64,000 nt of DNA from positions 6,081,001 to 6,145,000 of the forward strand of contig NC_134189.1 of NCBI RefSeq assembly GCF_964188355.1, given 5' to 3'. Position 1 is the first letter of the stretch. Each line of letters opens with the position of its first letter. Below are positions 1 through 13,060 of the stretch, piece after piece. The translations under genes were made by a program, and so were the position numbers. This DNA comes from Buteo buteo (Eukaryota > Chordata > Aves > Accipitriformes > Accipitridae). The notes beneath the pieces were generated by a model, which saw only the letters and a program-made list of their open reading frames with translations, ran no database searches and was not told the DNA's origin.

Positions 1-1109
1 GATTGTTTTTTCAAATTTCACTGAGCAGAGCTACAACACGGCACTGCCGAAGGACGGGAGAGCCAAGAGCAGCCGTGGCGGGTCCCGAGCTCAGCATCGT
101 TACTGCGGAATGGTCCTCGTGGCCAGACCTACCAGGGGCACGGCAAGGGACAGCGTAAGGCGATTAGCTCCAACCCGCCCATACTTCAGTACGTCCTTCA
201 GATCACCTGGACAGGTCTGTCATTGCCATCACAACTTCAGCCAGCATTAGTAAAGAAACTACTAAGACAGCCACTTAATCTGCCAAAATCATTACTGTTT
301 GCCAACCGGACACACCAAAAAGCCATCTGCCGGTCTCCCTCAGCTTTTATGGGATCATCTTTACAAAATACAGAGTGCTAAATAATGTTGCCAATTCAGA
401 GAGCTCCACTCAGCCAATCCCCTCTAGAGGGTTAACAGAAATAAACTCTTCTCAGGTACCTAAGGCACCGAGAGGAACAGGTATCAGTCCAACTTTTTAT
501 CACTGTCCTTACCAGAAGGTGCAAGATCCATAAGGGTTCTTTGCTTTTTAATTTTTTTGGCCTCAAAAGGGTGAGATGAGCACGTCCCCAGGGACAGACA
601 CTACCTACCACTCTGCACATCACTGGGCAGCAAAGCCACATGCAGCAAGCTCCACTTCTGCTTGAACACAGCAATAAGAGGTGCTACGTTCTTCTCCACT
701 GCCAGATGTGGCATTTGTTGCCAGCAACATTAATTATGTTTCCAGAAATAAAAAAAACACTAAAAGACTTGTTAATAAATTACTAGGGATGTTCGTACTG
801 TAATTTAATAAAATGGTAACTATTGCATTTTCCCACAGTACAGAGTACACCTTGCCTCCCTGCACCATTGTCTATCTACTAAGCTACCTTAAAATAAATT
901 TCACTTATTATGCCTTCATACAAATCCCATTACTTGCTCAACAAACAGTTATGTTTTCCTGCCTGGGCAACCCTCCAAACAAAGGCTGCTGTGTATGCTT
1001 TTGTAATTACTGATAGGCTGTATAAGAAACTATAGCGTGCTTCTGACAGACTAATTAAAGTCGAAGAACAGCCTTCCCGAGACCTTGACTCAATTGTTAC
1101 TCTCCCCTT
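1..1109. other. No gene seen
   Basis: Unremarkable non-coding DNA. A short A-rich run near 750 and small chance frames are present. Nothing in it can be assigned. Confidence 0.6.
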
Positions 1110-1228
1110 GGCTTCCTCTGTGATCTCCACCAAGCGATGTAATCTCTCTACGCTTCATTTCCCCACCTGTAAAACAGGGATGGGAACCTCTCATCCGTCT
1201 CACCTACTTACGAGATGAGATCCTTGTA
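1110..1228 (+). repeat. MIR-like SINE fragment (ancient)
   Basis: This stretch resembles the central part of the MIR family of tRNA-derived SINEs, which is spread through amniote genomes. The visible match is the order CTTGG, then TAATCTCTCT, then a CATTTCCCC block, then CACCTGTAAAACAGGGATGG, followed by a CTCACCTACTTA block. It parallels the MIR core with its 'TCATCTGTAAAATGGGGATAA' type centre on the plus strand. Many substitutions are present, as expected for an old copy. The A- and B-box region upstream is not convincing, so it is a fragment with no expected activity. The call is by eye and would need RepeatMasker to confirm. Confidence 0.6.
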
Positions 1229-4200
1229 CAACGGGCTGCGGTTTCAACTGATTCCCAAATGCTCCTGTAACGTATGCGTGGTTTAACAAAGACATAGGGC
1301 AAACCCAAGCCTTTTGGTCAACACGAGTCTCCTCGCCGGCACCTGCGGCAGTGGCACAGCTATTGCGCAGCAACTTTGCAAATCCGCTGCTCTTGCACAG
1401 GGAGCAGCAGACTACAAACACGGCGATGGGAAGACAGACCACAAGAAAGTAACCCATCCAGTCATTCCCTGAGCCACAGCCCAGTTTGCCCCCAGGTCTG
1501 CAGCCCGTTTGATCACTGGAGCCCCATTTTGGTCCCACTGAAGTCCCTCAGAGGTCTCCCGTCCTGCCCAGGAGGGTGCCAGCAGGCAGCAGCGTGCCTC
1601 CAGCCAGGGAACGGCTGCAGACCTCAGCTCTGGAGGCTCCTAAACAAGTGTTTAAATGCATGAGTGGAGACCTAAAAGCAAGCTTTTCTTCAAGTGCGTG
1701 TTTTAGACTAAATCATATGTTTTCTACAGCGCGCTCTGGGTAATGCTGTCATCTGGTTTTCTTACATAGTAACACTGAAGGGCAGTAACTGTTATCCTCA
1801 CCAGGAGATCCGGGGAAAAAAGAGAGGAGACTTTAAAGTTCATTACAGAAATTCCTGTGGCTTTTGCAATATCTTTCTGCACACACATTAAAAGGAAACA
1901 GCTGTCATTTCAAAACCAAGTCATGTGTTTGGATTAAATATTTCATGCAAATATAAAGTTTGGAGGAACAGTTAAAGTTGAAATGTCAAAGTAGCCTCCA
2001 AGATCACTCGTCTCAGTTGACTCTGGAATTTTATCTCTGCTCCATTAGAGCAACGCAGAGTTTTTCTTGACTAAGCACAATTTTTACCCAATTTGCACCT
2101 TTTGTGCACTATTCTAAGTGCATAATATTAACAATAATTATAATTGGGAAGACAGATAATGCTAAGATGTCATTTACAGGGCTGGAAGAAAGTAACTTAT
2201 CTTCCCAGAAGCAGCAGGAGATAAGCAAACATTAATATAAAAGCAGAGGTCAAATTCTATATCGACTATCATGTGTAGAAGCATTCAGTACTGCTATGTC
2301 TACTTATGTCAGCTAAGTAAATGACCTTTTGTTCTTAATACTTTTATCATCCAATTGGAATAAGCTAGCAATGTTTGCCTAATATAATTTTCTTTATTTT
2401 ACAAGAATTGATCATGCTGGAGAAGGGTTAAAGCATACAGGCTAGGCTGGGAGGTCTTAATTTCTCTATCCTCTATTTAGGTGGAGAAGAGAGGAAGATT
2501 GCTGTTGATAGTAGAAATTGAAGTAGGATGAGGCAAAAGAGAACAGTGACATTGTACAGGCAAAATGCTGACTGGAGATTTATATATTATTCTAAGCTTC
2601 ATTAAGAGGTAGACTAAGTCAAGGCCCACAAAGTGGGGTCCTGACTTTACAGTATGATTTTTTTCTGAAATAGATTAGGACACATAAAGGAAAAAGAAAA
2701 AAGGATTTCTTTACCCAGCACCATACTGATATCTTTCTCATTTTAATACCAATTTGGCAAATGTAACCATGGAGTATGTTATCTGGACAGCACAAAGAAC
2801 AAAAAAGTTTGAGACTATATGAGGAGCATGTCTGGAAGAGTTTTTGCAGTTCTTAATAAGCCAAAGGGGGAAGCACGCTCAGTGATGGTGTTTCCAAGCA
2901 GGACGTCCATAATCCTGACAAATAGGGAATTGGGAGTCCCCTGGAGCAACGCAGAGACTGTGGCTGTCACAGGTAAAGCACTCTAGCCACAATGAGCTGC
3001 TACATTCAACCTAGCCTAATAAGCCAGGTTTTTTTTTTCCTCAAGCTGTCTTTTTTCCCCCTACACTTCAAGCCTGAATAATACCAACTTACTCTGCCTA
3101 TGTTGACCGAGGAGCAGCCTCACTGTCTTCAGCTGCAGCTCGAGGGGAGGTGCCTCCAGCTCCAACGTCCCTTCCATGCAACCTGTCCTGGGGTAATAAC
3201 TAAGAACATGACCATCCGTCAGAAAAACCCAGTCTGAAAACATATTTCCGGATCCTTTCCTAGAAAGCGCCTTTTTCTTCCCTCCCCGACCTAAACAGCA
3301 GGAAAATGTGGCACATTGTAAAGGATGCCAACAGGGAGCGTGGCAGGAGTGAGTCCCTGCGCCTCCCCAGCCTGGCAGCTGTGAATCCTCTCTTTGCTCT
3401 CCAAACTGCTGGAGGCATTAACAGGGTGAACAGGACACAAATTAAGTAACAAGAAATTTACTTTGTAGTCAAAGGTTTCCACCTCCTTAAACCTCCAGGT
3501 TGCCATGTACTGATGACAGATAATCCAACATTAAACTTTGCAGGTGCCGCCAACATGTATTACAGGTACGACAGCACGCTCTGTATTTATTCTCCCATTT
3601 CTGGAAGAGTTGGTGCCTTTAATACTTACCTCTGGACAAATACATATTATCGTAGTTGCTACAGAAGCAGGAAACACAGGGGGTACGGTTCTGCTCTCCC
3701 ATAAACGCTTCCACTGACTTTAAGGAGCCTATAAAGCCCATGCAAAGGCAGGACTAGCTCTGTTGCCATTAGAATATAAACTCAGTGTTTCAAAGAGAAA
3801 CAATGTGTATGTACAAAAGGAAGAATTATATCCCTCCAGGCACTGTCTGCTTTTGCTGTAAAAATCTACACCCTACCTTTGGAGCTTTTATTAATAGTCA
3901 TTTTATTCCACCTGCATGTTTTTCTTAGTAACAGATTTATGCAAAGCTAATGATTTGAAAGGAGGACTCTGGTGAACGGCATATTTTACACTAAGGTTTG
4001 TCACCGAATGTTATTGCTGTTTCCTTCAGGACCCTGTGTAGGTTACAAATACGTTTTGTTTCAGCTGTTATGCTGATAAATGAATTTTCCTTTTACACAA
4101 AGAACTGCTTAGGAGACAGCAAACCACGCTGTGCACCTTCTGCAGCGCTCACGTCTTCTCTGCTGAAACTGCTGCAAGAGCTGACTCTCGCTGGTGAACA

Positions 4201-4350
4201 CCCCAGTCTCGAGGCGGAGGGTACCAGCTGAGCCACGCAGCAAACTTCATCAAGCACGTTTCAGTACAGATTTGACCTCAGCAGCCCCATCCTTCCATCT
4301 CGTTATATACAAAACCCCACTGACCCGGTAGCATCCAGCTCTCAGCTGCG
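1229..4350. other. No gene seen
   Basis: Non-coding, AT-rich from about 1700 to 2900. A stretch near 1780-1830 faintly recalls a reverse MIR core but is too diverged to call. No splice-bounded open exon was recognised. Confidence 0.55.
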
Positions 4351-4410
4351 CTGAGAGAGACAGGGAGAGAAAAAGGAAAGAGGGAGCGAGAAGCAGAGGA
4401 GAGAGAAAAG
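4351..4410. repeat. GA-rich (purine) tract
   Basis: About 60 bases are almost all A and G on the plus strand, with only a few C and T interruptions, built from irregular GAGA and GGGA units. Such tracts often arise as degenerate microsatellites and can bind GAGA-type factors or form triplex DNA. No clean unit is conserved along the tract. Confidence 0.7.
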
Positions 4411-6405
4411 ATCCCGTGACGCTGTGATTTCTAGGGTGGAAACAGCAGACTTACCTCCAGCTACCGCTGCGACTTTTTTATGTTAAGAAAGCTGAGCAGG
4501 AAGCAAGTGAAAAAACTGAAACACAATAGCCGTACAGAAGCGTGCTGATAAGAAAATGACTGGCATTTATGGGGAAGATTACTGACATTTTCACCATGCC
4601 TATTTTGTCAGTCTTGAAAAGGCCTAGCATGTATCAGGCATTTAATGAATCACGCAACACATCACCTGCGAGCTGAGTGCAATCAAGATCAGGCAAACGG
4701 GGATAGATCTCAATGAAGATGACACCAGAAACACCTTACTTGATGAAGGCATGTGTAGGTTCATGTTAGAGCAGCGTTTAAACAATCCCGCTAAAGGGCA
4801 CCAGGCAAAGGCTGATGAAGAAAATCAAACACGAGGGAGAAGTGAAAGTCCTCCAAAGCTGGAAATTAAACCTTTGTACAGACAGCCAAAACTGTCACCG
4901 TAGCTCCTCTCTATCAATGACTAAACTGATCCTTCTTTGCAAACTACAATTTTCAGTGTTTAATACTGTGACTGCTTCAAATCCTGCCAACTGTGAGTCT
5001 GCTCTGCACTATAGAAAACTTACTTTGTTGGAGAGATTTCTGATCGTTAGAGTTTTCTTCTTCTTAGTTGCAAATCTTATCTTAAAACTTAGGCGTTGCC
5101 TAATAAGCCTAGAAAGCTTATTAGATAAGACATAACTTCATTAGGATGGCTGCTGGGATACTGATTGAATCAGGAGACCGGAGGCAAATCCAGAACGAAC
5201 GTTTCCATGAATTTAAGGATACTGAGTTGGCCTAATTTGTTCATTCTCTCTTAAGTAATACTTCATTCATTTCAATCTCTTAGACCAAAACTTTTCTGCT
5301 ATATTTATTACAAACACCCTTTGCTTTATATATAACTCTACATTAATAACAAACACCCAGAGTTGTTGAAACGCATCTGTAGAAATTACTGCCCAGTGCA
5401 AAATGTGAAGTTTTCAACCGAACCAGATGTCTTTTTTTTTTCCCCAACACAAAGTTGGAACAATTTGGGTCCTGTGTGAGAAATTCAAAGCAGTCAAGAA
5501 AATGAAGGTTGCCATTTCACTCCAAAGGGCAGAGAGCAATATGTGGGATAATCCATGGTACTGTCTCTCTCCCACTCACTCTTACTGCTTAGCTATCAGG
5601 CAATATGGTTGTAGCCTGCTCTCTGTGGTCAATATAATTTTGTACAAATAATTAACATCCACTCTAGTGAAAAGAAGATCTAAGCTGCCTTGACTCCAAA
5701 AACTAGCGTCCTAAGTCACAGACCTGATACTACGTCCTTCACATTGAGAGACGTTAGCTACATCCACCAAGCTATCAGGTAAGAGAAACCCACCAGTAAT
5801 TCTCTTTCTGCCAGTGTTGTGAATCTAACCCTGAAAACCAAGTTTGGTTGGTAAATGCATTGTGTATTATACAGAACAAAAAGTTTTTACTTCCAGAGCA
5901 CAGACACAGCAAACAGCACCCTTCATTTGCTCCCATCTGCACCAGCCAGAAGCTCCAGCAGCTCTGGTGGGTTGGTCTCTCTAAGCCATTTCAGGCAAGG
6001 TGAGAAGGCATTCCCCTCCTAACTTCATCAGCACATTAATCGAAACCCCAGCTAACGATGCCTGCAGCAGATTAGCAAGCACTCACATAATCCCTTCTGC
6101 CGGCTGGATGGGGGAGAAGCAAGGGACAACAACAGGTAGAGTCCGTACTAGTCTCAAACAGCATCCTACAATCAAAGTGAGTATCTCTTCTAATAAATCA
6201 TCTCTGATATCCTCTGCTGGGCCACGCAGCCCAAAGAGGACTTAAACTGGTGTAATTTAGACATTGAGTGGGAGAGAGAGAGGGGGCGGACATTAAAGAT
6301 TTAACTCAAATTTCCTTTTTCGGTTTTGCAATTATTTAAAACTTGAGAGTTAATAATTTTTTCTGCTATTCCCCTCTTTGAATCTTAGGTTTGTAAAATA
6401 CATAA

Positions 6406-6429
6406 ATATATATATATATATATATATAT
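6406..6429. repeat. (AT)12 microsatellite
   Basis: An uninterrupted alternating AT run of 12 units, flanked by ATAAA on the left and a T-rich block on the right. It is a plain dinucleotide microsatellite, probably length-polymorphic, with no sign of function. Confidence 0.95.
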
Positions 6430-9256
6430 TCCTTTGGATTTGATTCTAAATGGGCCCATAAAGTAGTAAGAAACAACTCTAAATTGTACTCTAGCTCATA
6501 AGTTTGATTTTAAGGTTTCATGGCTGCTTTTATGACCTTAAAAAATAAAAGCTGAGTGCTCCAAGGCCAGCACAGAGCACACTTGCACACTGGGCAAGAC
6601 ATTGCACCAGGATCAAAAGTGCCTACAGCAAGGTGAGAGGATGCTAATTCATTTATGTTCACACAGTACTAGAGATCCTCTGATTGAAGGCTGTACAGAA
6701 GTATAGAGAATTATTAACTACAGAGACACTAACTGTGAATTTATGAATAATGAAGAAAGCACAGGAAGAACAACCACGTAGTTCAGTTTCCCTGATCACT
6801 GCCTCTTCAGTATTCACCCACACAGTCAGATTGGCAGACGGCAACTGCAGCTAATATCTTATGTAAAAAGGACGGAGATTTAGTAATACAGCATTCCCCA
6901 TACAAGCCTCAATTTGGCAATTTATTCAAGTTCACTCTTGAAGTTTGGCACTTGCCTAAGAACGCAGCTGAATGAAGGTCTCAGCATCCAGCAGCGCATG
7001 AAGCCAGGGGAACACAGAAGGCAGCAGAGCCCAGAAATTACGATGAAGGGTGCAATAAAAATCCTTAAAACACTGACCAAGAGCCTCACTCAAAACAGCA
7101 TGAAGAGCTTCACAGGTGAACAGCACCCTGGTGATGAGTCCAGCCTTTTCATGTATTGAAGAATGTGTTAAAATGTGCTCTGTGTTGCTAGAAGGCAGCA
7201 GGGGTTTCTCTGTTGGTTTTCACTTGAGCTTCTCTTCTATCACAATATTTAGTGCATGCACCTAATCAGCTCATGGCATGTCACCAAGGCTCCTAACCTG
7301 TTCATAAGAGCGGAGGCTCTTTAAAGAGCAGTAATTGCCAGGTGTCTCACAAGCAGTCAACTCATCCAAAAAAAGGGTCAAAAGAGAGTTCAGGAAACAG
7401 AGAGCAGAAACAACACCTGGCAAATCCAATTCCATCTCTATAATGTGAAGGAACAAGACTGAAAATTACTACATTGCAGTACCAGAGGTTCCTTGACATT
7501 TGGTGGTGAGACATAACTATAAAGCTTATTTATGGCTGCAGCGACCATAATGGACTTCTTTTTTTAGGTTTTATTAATCCCTTTCTAGTCTCGTGTTAAC
7601 AGGCAGGAATCTTATCTCTGTTCCATTTTAAACTGATTTAGGATATAGGACTTACTGCACACTGCTCAAATTTAGGCGTATAGCTTGGAAGTCATTACTT
7701 ACAGTAGCAGCTGCCAATGATAAAACAACCATTGTACTTTTGTGACAAGGGTTGACAGCATAATATAATTTTTAGGACTTCAATTTCGGGTTCGCTAGGA
7801 TGTCTGCAATACTGGGGAAAAATAACTGAGCACGAGAAATGGAATTCTGCCAGTGTTTTTCAAGGCTTTTATCAAAAGATAAAGAATTATCTATGAAGGA
7901 CATGTTTTCCACATGAGCTTAGATACTAATTTATATAGCTATCTACAGAGATCATTATTTATCAGATCACAGTGTCTCAACTGACAGAAGCATTATATAT
8001 GCCAAATTCAGGGAAATCCAGGTTTAGCCTTAAATTAGTAGTAAATGTTCAATTTTTTAATGGTGATCACTGTATACCCACTGAAATCAGGAAACCATCT
8101 TGAGGCATTTACAGAAGCTAAAAACGAGGAGAATTTCCCTCCTTCAAAACACGCGTTAGCTCTGAAAAGCACTAATGCAAAAATAGCACCATGCTACTCC
8201 ACAAACCTGCTTATTTATACACAATGGTGATTAAAAATAAAGCCCAAGCCTCGCCACCCAAATTTCTCCAGGATTTTACTGCTTTCAACCCTCCAGAATC
8301 AGTCCTGATAAAAAAAAGCCCAGCTTACATCCTATTTCTCCTTTTCCACCATCAAACAATGAGAGTATTTCAGACTCCGACAATTACCACCCCACCAAAG
8401 GCAAGGAGTTCAGCAAAGTTTTTGCACTCATCCTCTGAGAAAGAGAGGCTAAACTGGAAACTACGGTGCCCGCACCAGCCTCCCTGTGGGTGTTACTTGG
8501 GCTGCTGAACATTTGTTTCTCATTACATGGCAAGGGAGGGGAGAAAAAGAGGAGATAAGAATGTGTCCAATTTTCAGAGCCCGAACCGAGCTTCAGAAGG
8601 AGAAGCTCGAGAAGCCCTTCCCAGTATCAGCTGAGAGCACACGACCTGCGTATTTAATTCTATACAGCAGCTATTTTATGCCAGAGTTATGCTTTCAAAT
8701 TCTCCACGGTGCTGGCCGCCTGGAGCACTATTTACAGCAATCCACCTCCACTTCTGTCCTGGGACCACGGCTTCAGAACGGAGCGCACGAGGGAAGCACA
8801 GGCTCCTCTCGCCACCTCCACAGCCCGACGATCCCATCCGAACACCGATGAACTCAACGGCCCGCTTACCTTATCGGAGCCAAGAGGAGGGCAGGGTTGG
8901 CTACGTGAATACAGTGAATAACATCAGCACCACCAAAAGACGGGGCTGAATGAAGAGATATGCTGGCCTTCAAATTTAAGGCGCAGAGATGCTAAAGTGG
9001 TGTTTGAGGACAAAGCCACCCGTCCAAGCCTTAAGGTCAAAATCTAAGCTCTAGCGTAAATCCCTGAAGCTCTCTGCAAGATCTGAAGAAGCACAGACGA
9101 TATATAGACGATGTACAAACACGATATACAAGGGACCTTGTGCTAGCAATACTCTGGTAAAACACGTGGTGCCAAGTGGCTGCTGAGCGAGGGAAAGGGA
9201 ACAGCAGATCAAGACCCAGCCGGATGATTCAATCTAGCTACAGGATCAATGAGCTC

Positions 9257-9277
9257 AGCAGCAACAACAACAACACA
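9257..9277. repeat. Short CAG/CAA trinucleotide repeat
   Basis: CAGCAG is followed by a run of CAA triplets, about seven triplets in all. It does not lie in any convincing open frame, so it is read as a short simple repeat rather than a glutamine-coding tract. Confidence 0.7.
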
Positions 9278-12200
9278 TTAGCATTTCTTCACCAACCCTG
9301 ACCCTTCAAAACCTGCACTGGCACGGAGAAAACGCGATCGCGAAGAGCCACGGCAGTGGGCTGCCGGGAGTTTCTGATGAGTCCTGGGCTGCCTACAGCC
9401 GGAGTACTGGGAGCTGCTGAGTAACAAAAGCAAAACCAGGAGACGTTACTTTGTAAAACACAATTAGAAGAATTTAAACATTGTTCGATGGAATGATGCA
9501 CTGTTCCGTGTAATTGCTTGTTTGATAAATAGCAGGCAGTTACAGCTCACATTTTTAGCCTTGAATTATTGCCAAACTGAGTTATTTTGTGAGGTAGAAC
9601 TGAATCAGCAGTTCACTTACAAAAATTAAGCCCTGGAGAATGTGAAACAGTGAAATATTTCTACTCATTAAAGAAGCTATTGGTGCTAGATAATCAGCAT
9701 ACAGACACAGCCCAGAAAGGTAGAATATTTATGTGCCCCAATCACTTTTCCTGAGATTCATCTGGTATGCAAATTGTCTCCAGCTTGATAGCATCCCTTA
9801 AATTTATTTCCCCCAAAGACTTACAACCACGTCCTAATCATGGCTCTGCACCACAGGGCCACAGTGCTCATACGACATCCCAGTACAAAGGTTATTTCTG
9901 CACCAGATATAATGTTAAAATTCAGGAGTCGTTTAGTGGTGCATGGAAACAAACATTGTGATTGCAGTCCCACTCACCACGGACACACGTTCTGATCCTC
10001 AAGGCACAGCATTACTTGGCAGTCCCAGAAAATGTTGCAGGGAACTGATGGCTGGATACTGTTCTTTTTGCCCGGGTGACTGTCCCCGGAGAACAGCAGC
10101 GGAAGCTGTAACGTATTTAATTTGTGGTTAAATCCACATCTGACATTCAGCATCCTTCAGAAAATAAAAAATTCATGTCCCTACATATGCATAAATTACT
10201 TTTGGAACATATATAATAAAATAATTTGGGGACAGTTTACATAGATAATTGTAGCAAGGGTAATTTCCTTCACAAAGAAAAAAAATGTATATATTTCCTC
10301 CTACAGCGTGAATTCATTTCCTATTGGATAATATTAGCCTGAGTTGGAATATGTGCAAATTTTAGTTCCAAGACAATTACATGTTTTGGAGCTGATATTT
10401 CACAACTCATCAAAAGCAGAGACGGAAGCTTTTGATGCTTTAAAAGGCAATGTCTCATTTTTCCAGAGAGAATTACAATGTTCCTTTCTAGCTTTCAGAG
10501 ATACTGAACCATCAAACCTTATTTCCAATTTTGTTACAGTTGAGAAAAAACTGTGTAAAGTCATTTGTAAGAGTTTCTGAAATTTTCTTTTAATTTCTTC
10601 CCTCTCTCCTTGGAGCCTCTGTGGTTACTGGAGAGTCGTTTTACAAGTGGAACAGTATTGATGTAAGTCAAGAACGATGCAAAGTTGAGAGTAATCCTAA
10701 ATCCAGGCTGACAAGCCTTTATATCATACAAACGAAGGGTGTACCTCTTACTCTACCTGTTAACTGCTCAGCATCTTGGGAAGGATACATCTTCACAAGT
10801 ATGCCCAACCATGCCATTATTTTGGGATATATAATTCAGAATCTGCGAGTTTAGAACAGAAAGTGATGAAAAATAACAGATTAAAAGGAAAAAGTGTAAG
10901 CTGGCAGAGGCACATTATCCTGGGGGAAAATTTATGAGAGTAAGTAAGATCAAACATATTTATTCTTGTAACTCGTTCATGCTGATAGACCATCAGGAAC
11001 CCAGCTCCATCCAGCCCTGAAGCGAGCGATGTGTCAGGAGAGGGACCTGCATGCAGGGTCACGGCCAGTTCCCTGGTGCTCTCCCACCTCCATCCCCACT
11101 GGTCCCAGTTTGGTTGTGCTTCAATGGTTACTGCTGAACAGGATCGCAGCAACAGATGCATACACCAAAATGGGACACACCGGCTTGGAACAACGCATTT
11201 GGTATTGTGGAAATTCCTTTCTAGATGCTATTTTTAATATCCAGTATTAAACATGCTTATGGATATTCCATTTCCAGCACAGTTATTACTATTCAATTGC
11301 CATTAATGTAAATGGTGGGTGCTGATTAATGCCAAGCCATGTGATGAAATTATTTCCTTTCCCATCTGGGTTTCTATAGTCTTAAATAAAAAAAGAAAGG
11401 ACATTGGTGAGATCACAGCTGAAACATTCATCCTGATCCCCACCACCAGCACACATTTTGGAAGAAACCTTTGTTTTCAGGATAAAGCACGTCACAGGCA
11501 TTATCCCCTCTATCCTACCTAATGCATAGTGGATAATACTACAGTTAAAAATGTTAATGAAAAATGACTAATGGTAACTAAATGATTCACTTAACTTGGC
11601 TCTCTCTATAATGTATTCTTCATATGACAGGCATTTATTAGCTCTCACTGATGACTCCACAGACACCCTGCTATGCACAGAGTGCCTGTCTACACATTAA
11701 AACTTAATGCACAAAGCAAGAATTATTGATGTTAGCTCTGTTCTAAAAGGGCATATCAGCAGGATTTTTTTTTTTCCTGCCATGGCTTTATTTTCCTTAG
11801 CTATTGAATAATCATGGACTTTAAATTTTACCAGAAGCTTGTGGTCCAAAAAACTTATTAATTTCCCCACAATATTATTTTTCCCACGACTGTTGTCTTT
11901 TTCTGTGATTTTTTTAACAGACACATTAAAATAAGTACACGTGTGGTGCTTCGAGATTAAAAAAAACAGCTTGGAAATCCTAACGCTTGCACATTGGGTG
12001 CTATCTGTATGCCTGGGGAAGCAGCGAGTCTTAATGGACCTTGCGTTTTCCTCAGGATTTCAGCACTTGTAAGAACAGCCAAGTGCTGATAATTACTAGA
12101 GCCAAATCCTGCACAAAGACGACTACTGCCTTGAATACGCACATACAATTGTCTCCACTTTATTGAAAGTATATACGCTGTGACGGAGCAGGAGCCAAGT

Positions 12201-12363
12201 GCATTGATCTGACGGAGCATCTCGCTCGCTAGCACGCAACAGTTCTGCTGCTTACGCGCCTTTTCCACCCTGGAAAGTGCTGATCGCTCTAAACCCCAGG
12301 TCTAACTTTTGACATTGCGGGGTGTCCACCGAGACTAACGTTAATGTGTGATTTAACTGCCTT

Positions 12364-12430
12364 CTAGAGTCCCTGAGTGAGATTTTCAGAGTGCCTACAT
12401 CCTAGACACTTGGGAATCCCACAAATCCAC
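12364..12430. repeat. Possible palindromic amniote repeat fragment
   Basis: The words GATTTTCAGAGTGCCTA and then CACTTGGGAATCCCAC recall the 'GATTTTCA...AGTGCCTAA...' palindromic repeats seen in reptile and bird genomes. Only one diverged arm is visible. I do not name a family and regard this as a weak call. Confidence 0.3.
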
Positions 12431-12556
12431 AGCATCTCAGTCTTTTGGGAAAACCAACCACCAAACTACTATCTCTAATTACAGTTCTTAAAACCAATAC
12501 ATTTTTTCCCCTCTTCCTGAGCTAAACAGACCTCAGGCATTACAGCCAGCTTTTTA

Positions 12557-12915
12557 ATGGTGCTTGCCCACCCCCGAAGGAGACCCTCTGGTCCACCTGG
12601 TCCGTTCAGCTCCTTTCGGTGCCGCGCGCCAGCAGCTCCCGAGCATCAGCTCAGAGAGCACCGGGGAGCCCGCGCTCTGCTGCTGGGGAAGTTGGGTGGG
12701 CACCGTTTCTCTTCGTCCTTTCGAGAGCCGGACCACCGAGTGCCGCTTCCCGCAGCTGGATAGATCCCACCTGGAAAGACGTGGCTGGAATCTGCCCCAA
12801 AGCAAATCTCACTCCGATACCTGCCTAGATATTGCTGCTGCCTTGCGAGGACCCGCAAGAAGGCAGCCGGCCGTGGCTGTTTCAGGCCAACCCTCCGCTG
12901 CCCCAAACCCGGTGT
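12557..12915. promoter_or_regulatory. CpG-dense patch, candidate CpG island
   Basis: CpG dinucleotides are dense here (roughly 25 by eye in about 350 bp) while the kilobases on either side have few. GC content is also clearly higher. In vertebrates such unmethylated islets often mark promoters or orphan CpG islands. Several overlapping open frames occur on both strands (for example 117 codons on plus at 12564-12917 and 145 codons on minus at 12809-13246). These are expected by chance in GC-rich DNA, where stop codons are rare, and none shows a known domain. No TATA box or clear first-exon splice donor was identified. Promoter activity is inference only. Confidence 0.4.
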
Positions 12916-13047
12916 AACCCTTATGGCAGCGGACAGTGAGCAAAGAGTGGATGCAGAATGACGCTGCTTGGATTTGGCAGACCAGGACACCTGGTCTGCA
13001 CTCCTTTGCCAGTTCGAGGAACTTCATAAAACCTCTACAGCGAACGG

Positions 13048-13060
13048 AAAAAAAAAAAAA
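13048..13060. repeat. A13 homopolymer
   Basis: A run of thirteen A residues just downstream of the CpG-dense patch. It could be an internal A tract or the relic of a retroposed tail. No polyadenylation signal or retrocopy body is seen before it. Confidence 0.85.

Larger units (their letters stand above)
4411..12363. other. Non-coding stretch
   Basis: Apart from the AT microsatellite and the short CAG/CAA repeat, this holds only unique-looking DNA with small open frames of 60-121 codons and no domain. A short stem at 5100-5124 (CTAATAAGC and its complement) is of chance size. Confidence 0.55.

Noticed and set aside
5100..5124. 9-bp stem with 7-base loop
   Set aside because: Stems of this size are expected by chance in 64 kb of AT-rich DNA.
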